Below, piece by piece: positions 1 to 5,698 of a stretch of 5,698 nt of DNA. This stretch comes from Deltaproteobacteria bacterium (GTDB lineage: Bacteria > Desulfobacterota > GWC2-55-46). The stretch is taken from contig JACRCJ010000194.1 of assembly GCA_016219075.1 (NCBI GenBank), positions 1 to 5,698 of the forward strand, read 5' to 3'. Position 1 is the stretch's first letter. Each line of letters opens with the position of its first letter. The notes beneath the pieces were generated by a model that saw nothing but the letters and a program-made list of their open reading frames with translations, was not told the DNA's origin and did not search any database. A program made the position numbers and the translations under genes.

Positions 1-472
1 GATAGACGATACCGCAGGCGTCGAATAACCTCCCTACGTCTTTTATCTCCCTGATCGCGTTGTACCTCTTTAAAATATGCGCACGAGGCACCCCGGATAT
101 CTCATGAAGCTCATCTATGCATTCGATAAACGCCGGCAATGTCCTTATGATGAGGTCCGGCTGCAGATGTGAGTTTATATCGAATGTGCAAGTCTTGCCG
201 GCCCCGAGCAGATATAGCCCTATCGGCACAACAGGCACCCACCCGGTGCCGACCTCTACAAGGGACGCGCCTTCGATGCTCATGAAAGGAGCCAGGTCCT
301 TTTGAAGGATGGCTGAATACCGGCTTCTGCAAGACGGATGAAAATCTTTAAGCCCTCCAAACCGTAGCTGCGCCTTATGGTAAAGACCGACGCCGCCGAA
401 CAGAGAGAAGCACTTCAGCAGTACGGCTTTTGCGGGCCATCTCTGCATTGTTTTGGATAGAACGCTCCACAT
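1..472 (-). CDS. class I SAM-dependent methyltransferase, N-terminal part (3' end beyond window)
   Basis: An open frame from the ATG at 472 runs off the left edge with 157 codons visible and no stop. Residues 72-100 form the SAM-binding start of a class I Rossmann methyltransferase: VEVGTGWVP (72-80) is motif I (E.GtGw.P), and TFDIN (96-100) ends strand 2, with Asp98 placed to bind the SAM ribose. Before this is a basic, partly hydrophobic stretch of about 70 residues, with GGVGLYHKAQLRFGG at 26-40. Motifs after strand 2, and so any clue to the target, lie mostly beyond the window. The likely role is methylation of a sugar or other part of the glycan, inferred from neighbours. AGGGAAGG (490-483) ends 10 nt before this ATG. 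It lies only 4 nt from an alternative in-frame GTG at 478, which would add two residues. An in-frame TAA further upstream bounds the start. The gap from the polymerase stop is 32 bp (26 bp if the GTG is used). Confidence 0.78.
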   Translation of the reverse strand, partial: MWSVLSKTMQRWPAKAVLLKCFSLFGGVGLYHKAQLRFGGLKDFHPSCRSRYSAILQKDLAPFMSIEGASLVEVGTGWVPVVPIGLYLLGAGKTCTFDINSHLQPDLIIRTLPAFIECIDELHEISGVPRAHILKRYNAIREIKDVGRLFDACGIVY

Positions 473-504
473 AACCACCGGACCTTCCCTGCGTTAGACT
501 TATT

Positions 505-1821
505 TCATGCGGACCCGGCCGCCTGCACGGCCGGTAGAGCTACAGAATTGCCGTCCTGAAAGAGAGGCGCGAACAAAATGGCAAGAAATACCCAGAACGG
601 CGGCTCCAGAAAGGTGCCGGTGGCAAAAAAAGATACGAAGAACACGGCCCCGGCGGCCCTGTTTTTTTTGAAAACGCGTAGCATCAGAGCGATGAACAAC
701 AGGACCCCGACAGTGCCTGTGGAACCGAATATATACGCCAGTATGTTCCATCCTTCAGGGGCTTCGGCCAGTATCCCCTCAAACATAAGTTCATGCGCTA
801 TCTGGGGAAAGACCACCTTCATGTTCCCCAGCCCGGCGCCGAAAAACGGCGACTCCTGTATTATCATCCAGGGCATCTCCCAACTGGCGAAGAGCCTCGC
901 GACGGCGGATATGTCGCGCCCGGAGAATATTAAAAAGATACGGTCTACGATCGCCTCGGCGAAAAAACCGCCAAGAGGCGTCATGTAAAATAAGAGCGCG
1001 ATTGCGGCGATCGCCAAAAAAACGAGTGAACCCATGCGGACCATCCTGGATATGCCCGTTACCCGCCCGGCCGCGTACAATGTCAAGACTGTTAGAAGCA
1101 TGAAGTAGGCGGACAGCGAGAAAGTCAGCAAGATCGAAGCAAGTACCGCGTATATCTTCCGCTGCGATAATATTGTCCGCCCGGATACAAAAAAGAGATA
1201 TGCCAACCCGAAGTTTTGAAAGATGCCGAAGACTGACGGCTCGCTGAAAACGCCTCTCATTTTAACGAACTCGGTGCCCCTGAAGTAGCCTGCGGCCTCG
1301 CTGCCTTCAAGGCCTGTCCAGAAAAACCTGTACGGCAGTCCGATATCCGTCTGCATGGCGGCATAGATGTAAAATCCCAGCAAGGCGTTCAAGAAGAGGA
1401 TATTTTCAACCGTGGAACCTGCCGCGGACTGTCTTATCCGGGTCACAAGCGCCATCAGGAGCGCGCTGCACAATATGTAGTAATTAAGCTTTGAATAGGA
1501 CCTTGCAAACGCCCCGGTCGAGAATTGAAATAGCGAAAAGTGCACAAGGTAGAGCGCTGACAGAAGCGTCCAGACCGAAAACAGGAGGAAGAAAAGGTAT
1601 TCCCTGGGGAGCGACAAAAGACCGCGGTTTGCGACCGCGTTCTTGGCGTACACCAGGACTACGACCAATAGAAGCAGGTCTCCGATGGAGACCCTGAACA
1701 TGAGATTGGTCTTTGAGAGTACGGCGCCCCAAAGGGCCGCCCACAACACAAGCCTTGAGTCAAAGCTGGGGATAAATGTCAGGGCTCGTGACCCGGTAAT
1801 ATTATCGCGCATCGGTCTCAT
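505..1821 (-). CDS. O-antigen polymerase/ligase-like membrane protein (Wzy/WaaL type)
   Basis: This 438-residue protein has about 11 hydrophobic segments, near 22-37, 44-59, 74-94, 112-126, 140-157, 198-213, 222-249, 264-280, 361-383, 388-403 and 408-422. Between segments 8 and 9 is a large loop of about 80 residues (281-360), the topology expected for Wzy_C-type O-antigen polymerases and ligases. Arg189 in RGVFSEPSVFG (189-199) matches the 'R..g.f.EPs..g' pattern, which I associate more with chain polymerases than with the NPN form of many ligases. The big loop holds SGRDISAVARLFASW (300-314) and PFFGAGLGN (325-333), both typical of the family. It would join lipid-linked repeat units, or pass glycan to an acceptor, on the periplasmic face. 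Sequence alone rarely separates polymerase from ligase. The start ATG overlaps the GT2 stop by 4 bp, indicating coupled translation. The methyltransferase gene follows within about 30 bp. Confidence 0.86.
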   Translation of the reverse strand: MRPMRDNITGSRALTFIPSFDSRLVLWAALWGAVLSKTNLMFRVSIGDLLLLVVVLVYAKNAVANRGLLSLPREYLFFLLFSVWTLLSALYLVHFSLFQFSTGAFARSYSKLNYYILCSALLMALVTRIRQSAAGSTVENILFLNALLGFYIYAAMQTDIGLPYRFFWTGLEGSEAAGYFRGTEFVKMRGVFSEPSVFGIFQNFGLAYLFFVSGRTILSQRKIYAVLASILLTFSLSAYFMLLTVLTLYAAGRVTGISRMVRMGSLVFLAIAAIALLFYMTPLGGFFAEAIVDRIFLIFSGRDISAVARLFASWEMPWMIIQESPFFGAGLGNMKVVFPQIAHELMFEGILAEAPEGWNILAYIFGSTGTVGVLLFIALMLRVFKKNRAAGAVFFVSFFATGTFLEPPFWVFLAILFAPLFQDGNSVALPAVQAAGSA

Positions 1822-2843
1822 CTTAAGTGTTTATCCCACTGCCCTTGCCTGTCTGTGAAGTAGTCGTATATTCCGTCGAAGACCGCGCGCGCCTCACTGA
1901 ACCGTCCGGCGGCGATATGCCTCAACTGAAGGACCAGTCTGGACGGGACATAGTAAGCTACGAACAGTGCGTAGAGTGGCGGGGCAAGCCATCGTCTTGT
2001 CACAAAGAGCCGGTTACGGGTTATATAGTAATAGACCAGCGGGCTTCCCTTGCCGCCGGAGGACCCGGACGTTTTATGCCTTACCTGACCATTGGCGGAG
2101 ACCCCGATGCTTATGCCTTGCGACCTGCAGAAGAAGCAGAAATCAATATCTTCGACATACATGAACAACCGGGGATCGAGGAAATAACCATCGGCCGCGA
2201 TCCTCCGGTTTATGATCTCCGCTGAGATAAGGACGCTTGCGAATGTGACCCAGTCCGTCCTCCAGAACTTTTTGCCGCCTGGGACCGCGCTTCTCTTCGT
2301 ACAGAGGCCGAAGAGGTCGTGCGGGAGTTCTCCCTGCGCGAATTCGGGCTCGGACGCATTTGCGCCGTCCCGGACCAGGCTGCCTGCGACCGGAAAAGAC
2401 CCTCTGGCCGAGCATGAGACAAGCTCCGAAAGCGTCTCCGGTGAGACAACGGCGTCGTTATTAAGGAGCCAGACATAGTCCGTCCCTCTTGAAAGGGCGA
2501 AGTCAGCCCCAAGGTTGCACCCCGCGGCGAACCCGAGGTTCTCACCGGCGCGTATAAGGTGAAGCCTTCGTAGCGCCGCCCGATCTGATCCGGATTCGTA
2601 AGAGGCTACCGTTACCGTTTTGAAACCGTTCCATGCGCTGAACCCGGGCCCGGTCAGGAGGTGTTTTCCCGCCCATTCTGACAGGCGCTCCACTGAATCG
2701 TCCCTGGAGCCGTTATCGACAACGACTACCTGGCAGTCCGGGTACTCGAGCCTTTTGAGCGATTCAAGGCACTCAACGGTGTGCCGCCAGCCGTTCCAGT
2801 TGAGGATGACTATATATACCGAAGGCGTCGATTTAACATGCAT
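1818..2843 (-). CDS. GT2 family glycosyltransferase (rhamnosyltransferase WbbL-like)
   Basis: The gene encodes 341 residues, a complete GT-A fold family 2 enzyme. VYIVILNWNG (9-18) is the first strand and nucleotide loop, and VVVDNGSRDDS (40-50) binds the nucleotide. ENLGFAAGCN (101-110) is the conserved 'eN.GfagG.N'. LLNNDA (126-131) takes the place of the metal-binding DXD, as is normal for this subgroup. FMYVEDIDFCFFCR (227-240) carries the acidic ED.D catalytic region, and YYITRNRL (272-279) matches the 'yy..RN.l' near the C-terminal helices. Hydrophobic stretch 287-305 could attach it to the membrane. The subgroup includes rhamnosyltransferases, but the sugar cannot be read. The ATG at 2843 lies 7 bp after the sulfotransferase stop. 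No Shine-Dalgarno sits at normal distance (a GGAG is about 18 nt upstream), so translation may be coupled. The TGA overlaps the next gene's ATG (ATGA). Confidence 0.93.
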   Translation of the reverse strand: MHVKSTPSVYIVILNWNGWRHTVECLESLKRLEYPDCQVVVVDNGSRDDSVERLSEWAGKHLLTGPGFSAWNGFKTVTVASYESGSDRAALRRLHLIRAGENLGFAAGCNLGADFALSRGTDYVWLLNNDAVVSPETLSELVSCSARGSFPVAGSLVRDGANASEPEFAQGELPHDLFGLCTKRSAVPGGKKFWRTDWVTFASVLISAEIINRRIAADGYFLDPRLFMYVEDIDFCFFCRSQGISIGVSANGQVRHKTSGSSGGKGSPLVYYYITRNRLFVTRRWLAPPLYALFVAYYVPSRLVLQLRHIAAGRFSEARAVFDGIYDYFTDRQGQWDKHLR

Positions 2844-2850
2844 GAGAGGG

Positions 2851-3738
2851 TTACCGTAAAAGGTCTCCGTAGCCGTAGATCGCGAGTTTCTTCTCCACGC
2901 TCCGGCTGAATTCTTTCAAGGCCGGGTCGTTCCTGTAGGCAAAAGCCCTATGGGGCATGATCGACTTGATGGCGTCTTTTATCAGCGTGTCCGCGGCATG
3001 AATGTCGCAGAAATCAACCAGCCTTTCCATATGTTTTTCCGGCTCCGAAAGGAAGGATTCGTAACTGATCTCAAGTACCCGATTTTTCATGGCCTTGACG
3101 TGTTTTTCAGCTTCTTTCATGTATGTCTCCCAGAGGCTGAAACTGCCTTCCAATGTATAACAGCGCGCGGAAAGAGCGGCACTCGTTCTTCTGTAAAGTT
3201 TCTTTTTGAGAAAATCATCCCATCTAAGCTGTATGGGCGCGGATGAAAGGCTTTTATTCACTCTCGCCGTCAGGCTCGCCGCCACATCCACCCCGTGCCT
3301 GTAGACATGAATTATTTTAGCCTTTGGAAATATCTCCCGCCATACCGGTAAAGTAAACGTGTTTCTGGGGTCCTTCCATCCCCACGGGCGATCTGTTTTT
3401 TTGAAATTGCCGCCGGATAAAAGATGAGAATTTCCCCAGTAGCTTGCCGCCCTGGCCGTTTCGCAGGATTCTCTGAAGAAAGAAACGATGAGGCCGGTCA
3501 ATTCCCCGCTCTCCAGAATGTATCTGAAAGTTTCCGGGTTGTCCCACGCCCCGCCGCTCTGGATCAGCGCCCACTCGTTGAGCCTTTGAAAAAATAGCGC
3601 TTCATGGTTCTCATCTTTCTTTTTTCCTGTAAAAAGGCCGAGCTGATCGAGTATATTCGTGACAAGGGCGGTCCCTGAGCGGTGCATCCCCATTATGATG
3701 ACCGGACTCGACTGGAACCGGTCTGTATGCCTTTCCAC
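2851..3738 (-). CDS. PAPS-dependent sulfotransferase family protein
   Basis: This gene encodes 295 residues from the GTG at 3738. The family transfers sulfate from PAPS to hydroxyl or amino groups, and here a glycan is the likely acceptor. Residues 16-23, MGMHRSGT, form the 5'-phosphosulfate-binding loop (G..RSGT, P-loop-like) directly after a short beta-strand (PVIIM). WGWKDPR (119-125) is typical of the Sulfotransfer_3 type. IIHVYRHGVDVAASL (142-156) is the 3'-phosphate-binding motif, with Arg147 and Ser155 in the expected places. LEISYESFLSEPEKHMERLVDFC (222-244) matches the usual 'v.YE.l..dP...l..l..fl' near the C terminus. No signal peptide or membrane helix is seen, so it is probably cytoplasmic. 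A longer form from the GTG at 3807 would overlap the flippase by 19 bp and add 23 basic residues before the family's normal N terminus. The gene is lower in G+C and richer in Lys than its neighbours. The stop lies 7 bp before GT2. Confidence 0.87.
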   Translation of the reverse strand: MERHTDRFQSSPVIIMGMHRSGTALVTNILDQLGLFTGKKKDENHEALFFQRLNEWALIQSGGAWDNPETFRYILESGELTGLIVSFFRESCETARAASYWGNSHLLSGGNFKKTDRPWGWKDPRNTFTLPVWREIFPKAKIIHVYRHGVDVAASLTARVNKSLSSAPIQLRWDDFLKKKLYRRTSAALSARCYTLEGSFSLWETYMKEAEKHVKAMKNRVLEISYESFLSEPEKHMERLVDFCDIHAADTLIKDAIKSIMPHRAFAYRNDPALKEFSRSVEKKLAIYGYGDLLR

Positions 3739-3748
3739 TTTTTTACAG

Positions 3749-3757
3749 CCTCCCCTT
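3749..3757 (-). promoter_or_regulatory. strong Shine-Dalgarno for the sulfotransferase gene
   Basis: On the minus strand AAGGGGAGG is followed after 10 nt (CTGTAAAAAA) by an in-frame GTG at 3738-3736. It is the strongest ribosome-binding match seen upstream of any gene in this window. It decides my start choice over the farther GTG at 3807, which has no such sequence at a useful distance. The 10-nt spacing is at the long end of normal. Confidence 0.65.
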
Positions 3758-3788
3758 ATGCGACAATCTTTTTTAAATTTAAAGTTTC

Positions 3789-5123
3789 TTACCGCAAAGG
3801 CAACCACGGTATGGTTACTATCCTTATCTTCCTGTATACAAGGTAGCTCGCGTGCACATTTTGAAGAGCCAGACTCACGGATGTCGCTATCGCGGCCCCC
3901 ATGACCCCCATGCCTGGTATCAACAACAGGTTCAGGAGAAGGTTCAAAAGAGCCGTATACGTGATATTTTTTCTCAAAAGGCGTTCATTGCCGCTCATCA
4001 TGAGCAGATATCCGACCGAGCCTGTCACCACGTTGGCGAACTGGCCAGCCGCGAGTATTCTGAGCACGTTTTCCCACTGCCTGAACTGCTCTCCAAACAG
4101 GCCCATCACGGATGACGGAAAGATCATAAAAAACAGGAGCACGGGCGCTACGAGCACCGTCAATAGCTTTGCCGAGCTGCGGGCAGTCGAGCCGAGGGCC
4201 TCCATATCCCCAAGCCTGTAAAGTGCGGCGAACTTCGGGGCGGCGATGCTGTTTACCGCGATCATCAGAAAACTTATAAGCATCGCCGCTCTGCTGGCTA
4301 CGCCGAAAATGCCTATATCGGCCTGCGTACCCCATATGCCGAGTATAAACGTTGCTGCCGTGGAGATGCCCAGGCCCATTACCGAGATCCATAATAGCGG
4401 CATGCTGCTGGAGAGCATTTTACCGGTATCAAAATGTCCTGTGACTCCGCGCGCCCCGGCCGTGGCCGATCTCCACAACCAGAAACCCGCAATACTCGTA
4501 ACTGCCGTGGCGACAGTAAACGCCGATATAGCCCCGCTCACTCCAAGGGAGCTTCCTGCGAGGTAAAGCACGATAAGCGACAGGCCATTGACGCCTATGC
4601 CCTGTATGAGCGTGGCGTCGCGGATATGTTTAAGCCCCTTTAGCATCTCAGCGTAGAGCGAGAGCAGAGAAAACGGCACTATCGAAAACGCTATCATCCG
4701 TATGGGCCGGATAATATCCGGGTTTGCGAAAACAGAGGAGGCTATCCATGGGGCCGCAATAAAGACAAGCGCGGCTGAGACAGCCGAGGCGGCCAGAGCC
4801 AGGGTCACCCCTTTCTTACATACCCCTTTGACCGCGCTCCAGTCGTTTACCTCGGCGTTTGAGGCGACAAAACGCAGCAGACAATTATCCAATCCTACCC
4901 GCCCTATGACCGACGCGACCATGGCCACCGTAAGGGCAAGGAAATAAACCCCCGCGCCTTCCGCGCCGAGAAATCTCGCGAGCAGCACGTTAAAAGCAAA
5001 GGCTAACACAGCGCCCATGGCCTTGAGGACAAAGGCCACCGTCGCGCCGCTTACGACCTCGCGCATGTGGGAGTCGAGCCGGTCTCTTAAGAAAGGTATC
5101 CTGTCGATTATACGGGTCTGCAT
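3789..5123 (-). CDS. Wzx-like polysaccharide flippase (MOP/MATE superfamily)
   Basis: This 444-residue protein has about 12-14 hydrophobic segments across its length, the usual size and shape of Wzx/RfbX-type lipid-linked oligosaccharide translocases. Residues 47-62 (LLARFLGAEGAGVYFL) follow the family pattern for the end of helix 1 and start of helix 2, normally 'aR.LG.e.yG.y.l'. Near the C terminus, NLLLIPGMGVMGAAIAT (398-414) matches the conserved 'N..LIP..G..GAa.at' signature. The N-terminal 20 residues are charged and probably cytoplasmic. The role would be to flip undecaprenyl- or polyprenyl-linked repeat units across the cytoplasmic membrane. The ATG at 5123 is the most upstream choice, because an in-frame TGA lies six codons before it. 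Its ribosome site is poor and overlaps a possible hairpin. An internal ATG at residue 20 is not better supported. The next gene begins 50 bp after the TAA, using the preferred start of that gene. The substrate is unknown. Confidence 0.92.
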   Translation of the reverse strand: MQTRIIDRIPFLRDRLDSHMREVVSGATVAFVLKAMGAVLAFAFNVLLARFLGAEGAGVYFLALTVAMVASVIGRVGLDNCLLRFVASNAEVNDWSAVKGVCKKGVTLALAASAVSAALVFIAAPWIASSVFANPDIIRPIRMIAFSIVPFSLLSLYAEMLKGLKHIRDATLIQGIGVNGLSLIVLYLAGSSLGVSGAISAFTVATAVTSIAGFWLWRSATAGARGVTGHFDTGKMLSSSMPLLWISVMGLGISTAATFILGIWGTQADIGIFGVASRAAMLISFLMIAVNSIAAPKFAALYRLGDMEALGSTARSSAKLLTVLVAPVLLFFMIFPSSVMGLFGEQFRQWENVLRILAAGQFANVVTGSVGYLLMMSGNERLLRKNITYTALLNLLLNLLLIPGMGVMGAAIATSVSLALQNVHASYLVYRKIRIVTIPWLPLR

Positions 5124-5147
5124 AGGGACTCTTGTTCACCGGTCCCC
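5124..5147 (-). promoter_or_regulatory. possible hairpin abutting the flippase start codon
   Basis: On the minus strand GGGGAC (5147-5142) can pair with GUCCCU (5129-5124), closing a 12-nt loop. The stem has five Watson-Crick pairs plus one G-U pair, and its last base touches the ATG of the flippase at 5123. No good Shine-Dalgarno sequence precedes this ATG; the only purine-rich stretch, AAGAG, lies in the loop and stem edge. The hairpin could limit ribosome access, but this is inference and the stem is short. The remaining gap (5148-5260) shows no promoter I can defend. Confidence 0.3.
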
Positions 5148-5223
5148 GTAAATACGCTGAGGACGGTCTTAAAAACAATCATTACAGGCAAACGAAGACT
5201 CTTTACACCCGGCCTTTGCAATC

Positions 5224-5247
5224 GCTTCCGGACTATGTCGCCGGAGC
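5224..5247 (-). other. stem-loop just downstream of the GT4 gene
   Basis: In the minus-strand transcript, GCUCCGG pairs with CCGG-A-AGC: seven base pairs with one bulged A and a 9-nt loop. It begins 13 nt after the GT4 stop codon. No U-run follows (the next bases are GAUUGCAAAGG), so it is not a convincing intrinsic terminator. It could protect the 3' end of the upstream message, cause weak attenuation, or be chance. The pairing was done by eye with no folding energy. Confidence 0.3.
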
Positions 5248-5260
5248 TTTGAAGCCCTGG

Positions 5261-5698
5261 TCAACTGCCGTGGGCCGTGGAAACGCTCATATAGTATTCC
5301 ATGGTCATTTGCGCGATTCTGTCCCAGGAATAATTCATCTTCAGCTCCTCAAGCGCGCCAGAGCCCAGGGCCGTCATCTCTTCCGGAGACCGGGCGAGCC
5401 TCAGTATGGCCGAAGCGAGACCCCCGGAGTCATCGTAATTGACAAGTAGCGCTGTCTTGCCGTCCTTCAGAGTCTCCGTAAAACCGCCCACGGCGGTGGC
5501 GATGATCGCCTTGCCGAAGGCCATCGCGGTAAAAAGAGCGGCGCTCTGCGTTATGTCCTTATAGGGCAGCACGACCATATCCGAAGCCGAATGGAACAAT
5601 ACGATCTCGTCTGTCGTAAAAGGCCTGAAAAAAGTCCTGACCGATTTTTCCAGCCCGAGCTCCCTGATACGGGCGGCTATCTCCTCCATGTACCAGGC
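5261..5698 (-). CDS. GT4-type glycosyltransferase, C-terminal part (5' end beyond window)
   Basis: This frame is open from the right edge (…AWYMEE…) to a TGA at 5263-5261, giving 145 visible residues. Family members usually have 350-400, so about the last 40% is present. The visible part matches the nucleotide-sugar-binding C-terminal Rossmann domain of a GT-B fold enzyme (Glycos_transf_1 type). Visible residues about 23-46 hold an FRPFT…LFHSASDMVVLPY stretch, followed by ITQSAALFTAMAFGKAIIAT (49-68) and VGGFTETLKDGKTALLV (70-86). These correspond to the donor-binding loop and the GG..E…dG.tGllv region. The classical EX7E pair is absent: the two positions carry Ile and Thr. This resembles the subgroup with a 'tQSGvl..A.afGkPvIat' loop. 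It probably transfers a sugar to a lipid-linked glycan at the cytoplasmic face; donor and acceptor cannot be read. The internal ATG at 5689 is not the start, because the frame continues upstream. Confidence 0.85.
   Translation of the reverse strand, partial: AWYMEEIAARIRELGLEKSVRTFFRPFTTDEIVLFHSASDMVVLPYKDITQSAALFTAMAFGKAIIATAVGGFTETLKDGKTALLVNYDDSGGLASAILRLARSPEEMTALGSGALEELKMNYSWDRIAQMTMEYYMSVSTAHGS

Noticed and set aside
126..131. GT2 protein with NND in place of DXD, considered as a missing catalytic motif (residue positions about 128-130 of the GT2 protein, not window bases)
   Set aside because: LLNNDA is the normal form in the WbbL-like GT2 subgroup, so it is not a defect.
111..332. 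Minus-strand open frame of 73 codons at the left side
   Set aside because: It overlaps the methyltransferase in another frame and lacks any motif. The methyltransferase frame carries the SAM-binding motif and stays open to the window edge.
578..988. Plus-strand open frame of 136 codons within the polymerase gene
   Set aside because: It is antisense to a clear membrane protein with family motifs. Its product has no recognisable motif and looks like a translation of the complementary strand.
1827..2225. Plus-strand open frame of 132 codons antisense to the GT2 gene
   Set aside because: The minus strand codes an intact GT2 enzyme here. The plus-strand product shows no family pattern and no plausible upstream ribosome site was seen.
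3985..4392. Minus-strand open frame of 135 codons inside the flippase gene
   Set aside because: It is an out-of-frame reading of the flippase, rich in Arg, Gly and His, as expected for a shadow frame in G+C-rich DNA.
5163..5215. Possible promoter or terminator in the GT4-flippase gap (TTGCCT, TTTTTAAGAC, GCAAA…TTTGC)
   Set aside because: The -35/-10-like words have the wrong spacing, and the GCAAA/TTTGC pairing encloses too large a loop and has only five pairs.

Overview
This window is a stretch of a surface- or exo-polysaccharide gene cluster. Every convincing gene lies on the minus strand, so transcription runs from high to low coordinates. There are six genes, and both end genes are cut by the window: a GT4-type glycosyltransferase (C-terminal part, right edge), a Wzx-like flippase, a PAPS-type sulfotransferase, a GT2 glycosyltransferase, an O-antigen polymerase/ligase-like membrane protein, and a class I SAM-dependent methyltransferase (N-terminal part, left edge).

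Layout in transcription order: GT4 (from beyond 5698 to 5261), a 137-bp gap with two possible RNA stem-loops, flippase (5123-3789), sulfotransferase (preferred start 3738, end 2851), GT2 (2843-1818), polymerase/ligase (1821-505, overlapping GT2 by 4 bp as ATGA), then a 26-bp or shorter gap and the methyltransferase (472 to beyond base 1). From the flippase to the methyltransferase the gaps are 50 bp or less, which suggests one operon. The only larger gap is upstream of the flippase.

How the genes could work together (inference): the glycosyltransferases build a lipid-linked repeat unit on the inner face of the cytoplasmic membrane. The sulfotransferase and methyltransferase could decorate sugars. 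The flippase would move the unit to the outer face, and the Wzy/WaaL-like protein would polymerise it or transfer it to an acceptor. That is the logic of a Wzx/Wzy-dependent pathway. No initiating phosphoglycosyltransferase, chain-length regulator or export channel is visible here.

Organism: the gene set suggests a bacterium, probably with a Gram-negative envelope. G+C is moderate (about 58% by hand count over the GT2 gene, about 50% over the sulfotransferase), and Ile is often coded by ATA. This combination is compatible with uncultured lineages such as Omnitrophota, Nitrospirota or Desulfobacterota, but the sequence alone does not settle it. I see no RNA genes, CRISPR array, insertion sequence or long repeat, and no clearly new system. 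The points most worth a second look are the base composition and start of the sulfotransferase, the hairpin touching the flippase start codon, and the atypical donor-site loop of the GT4 protein.
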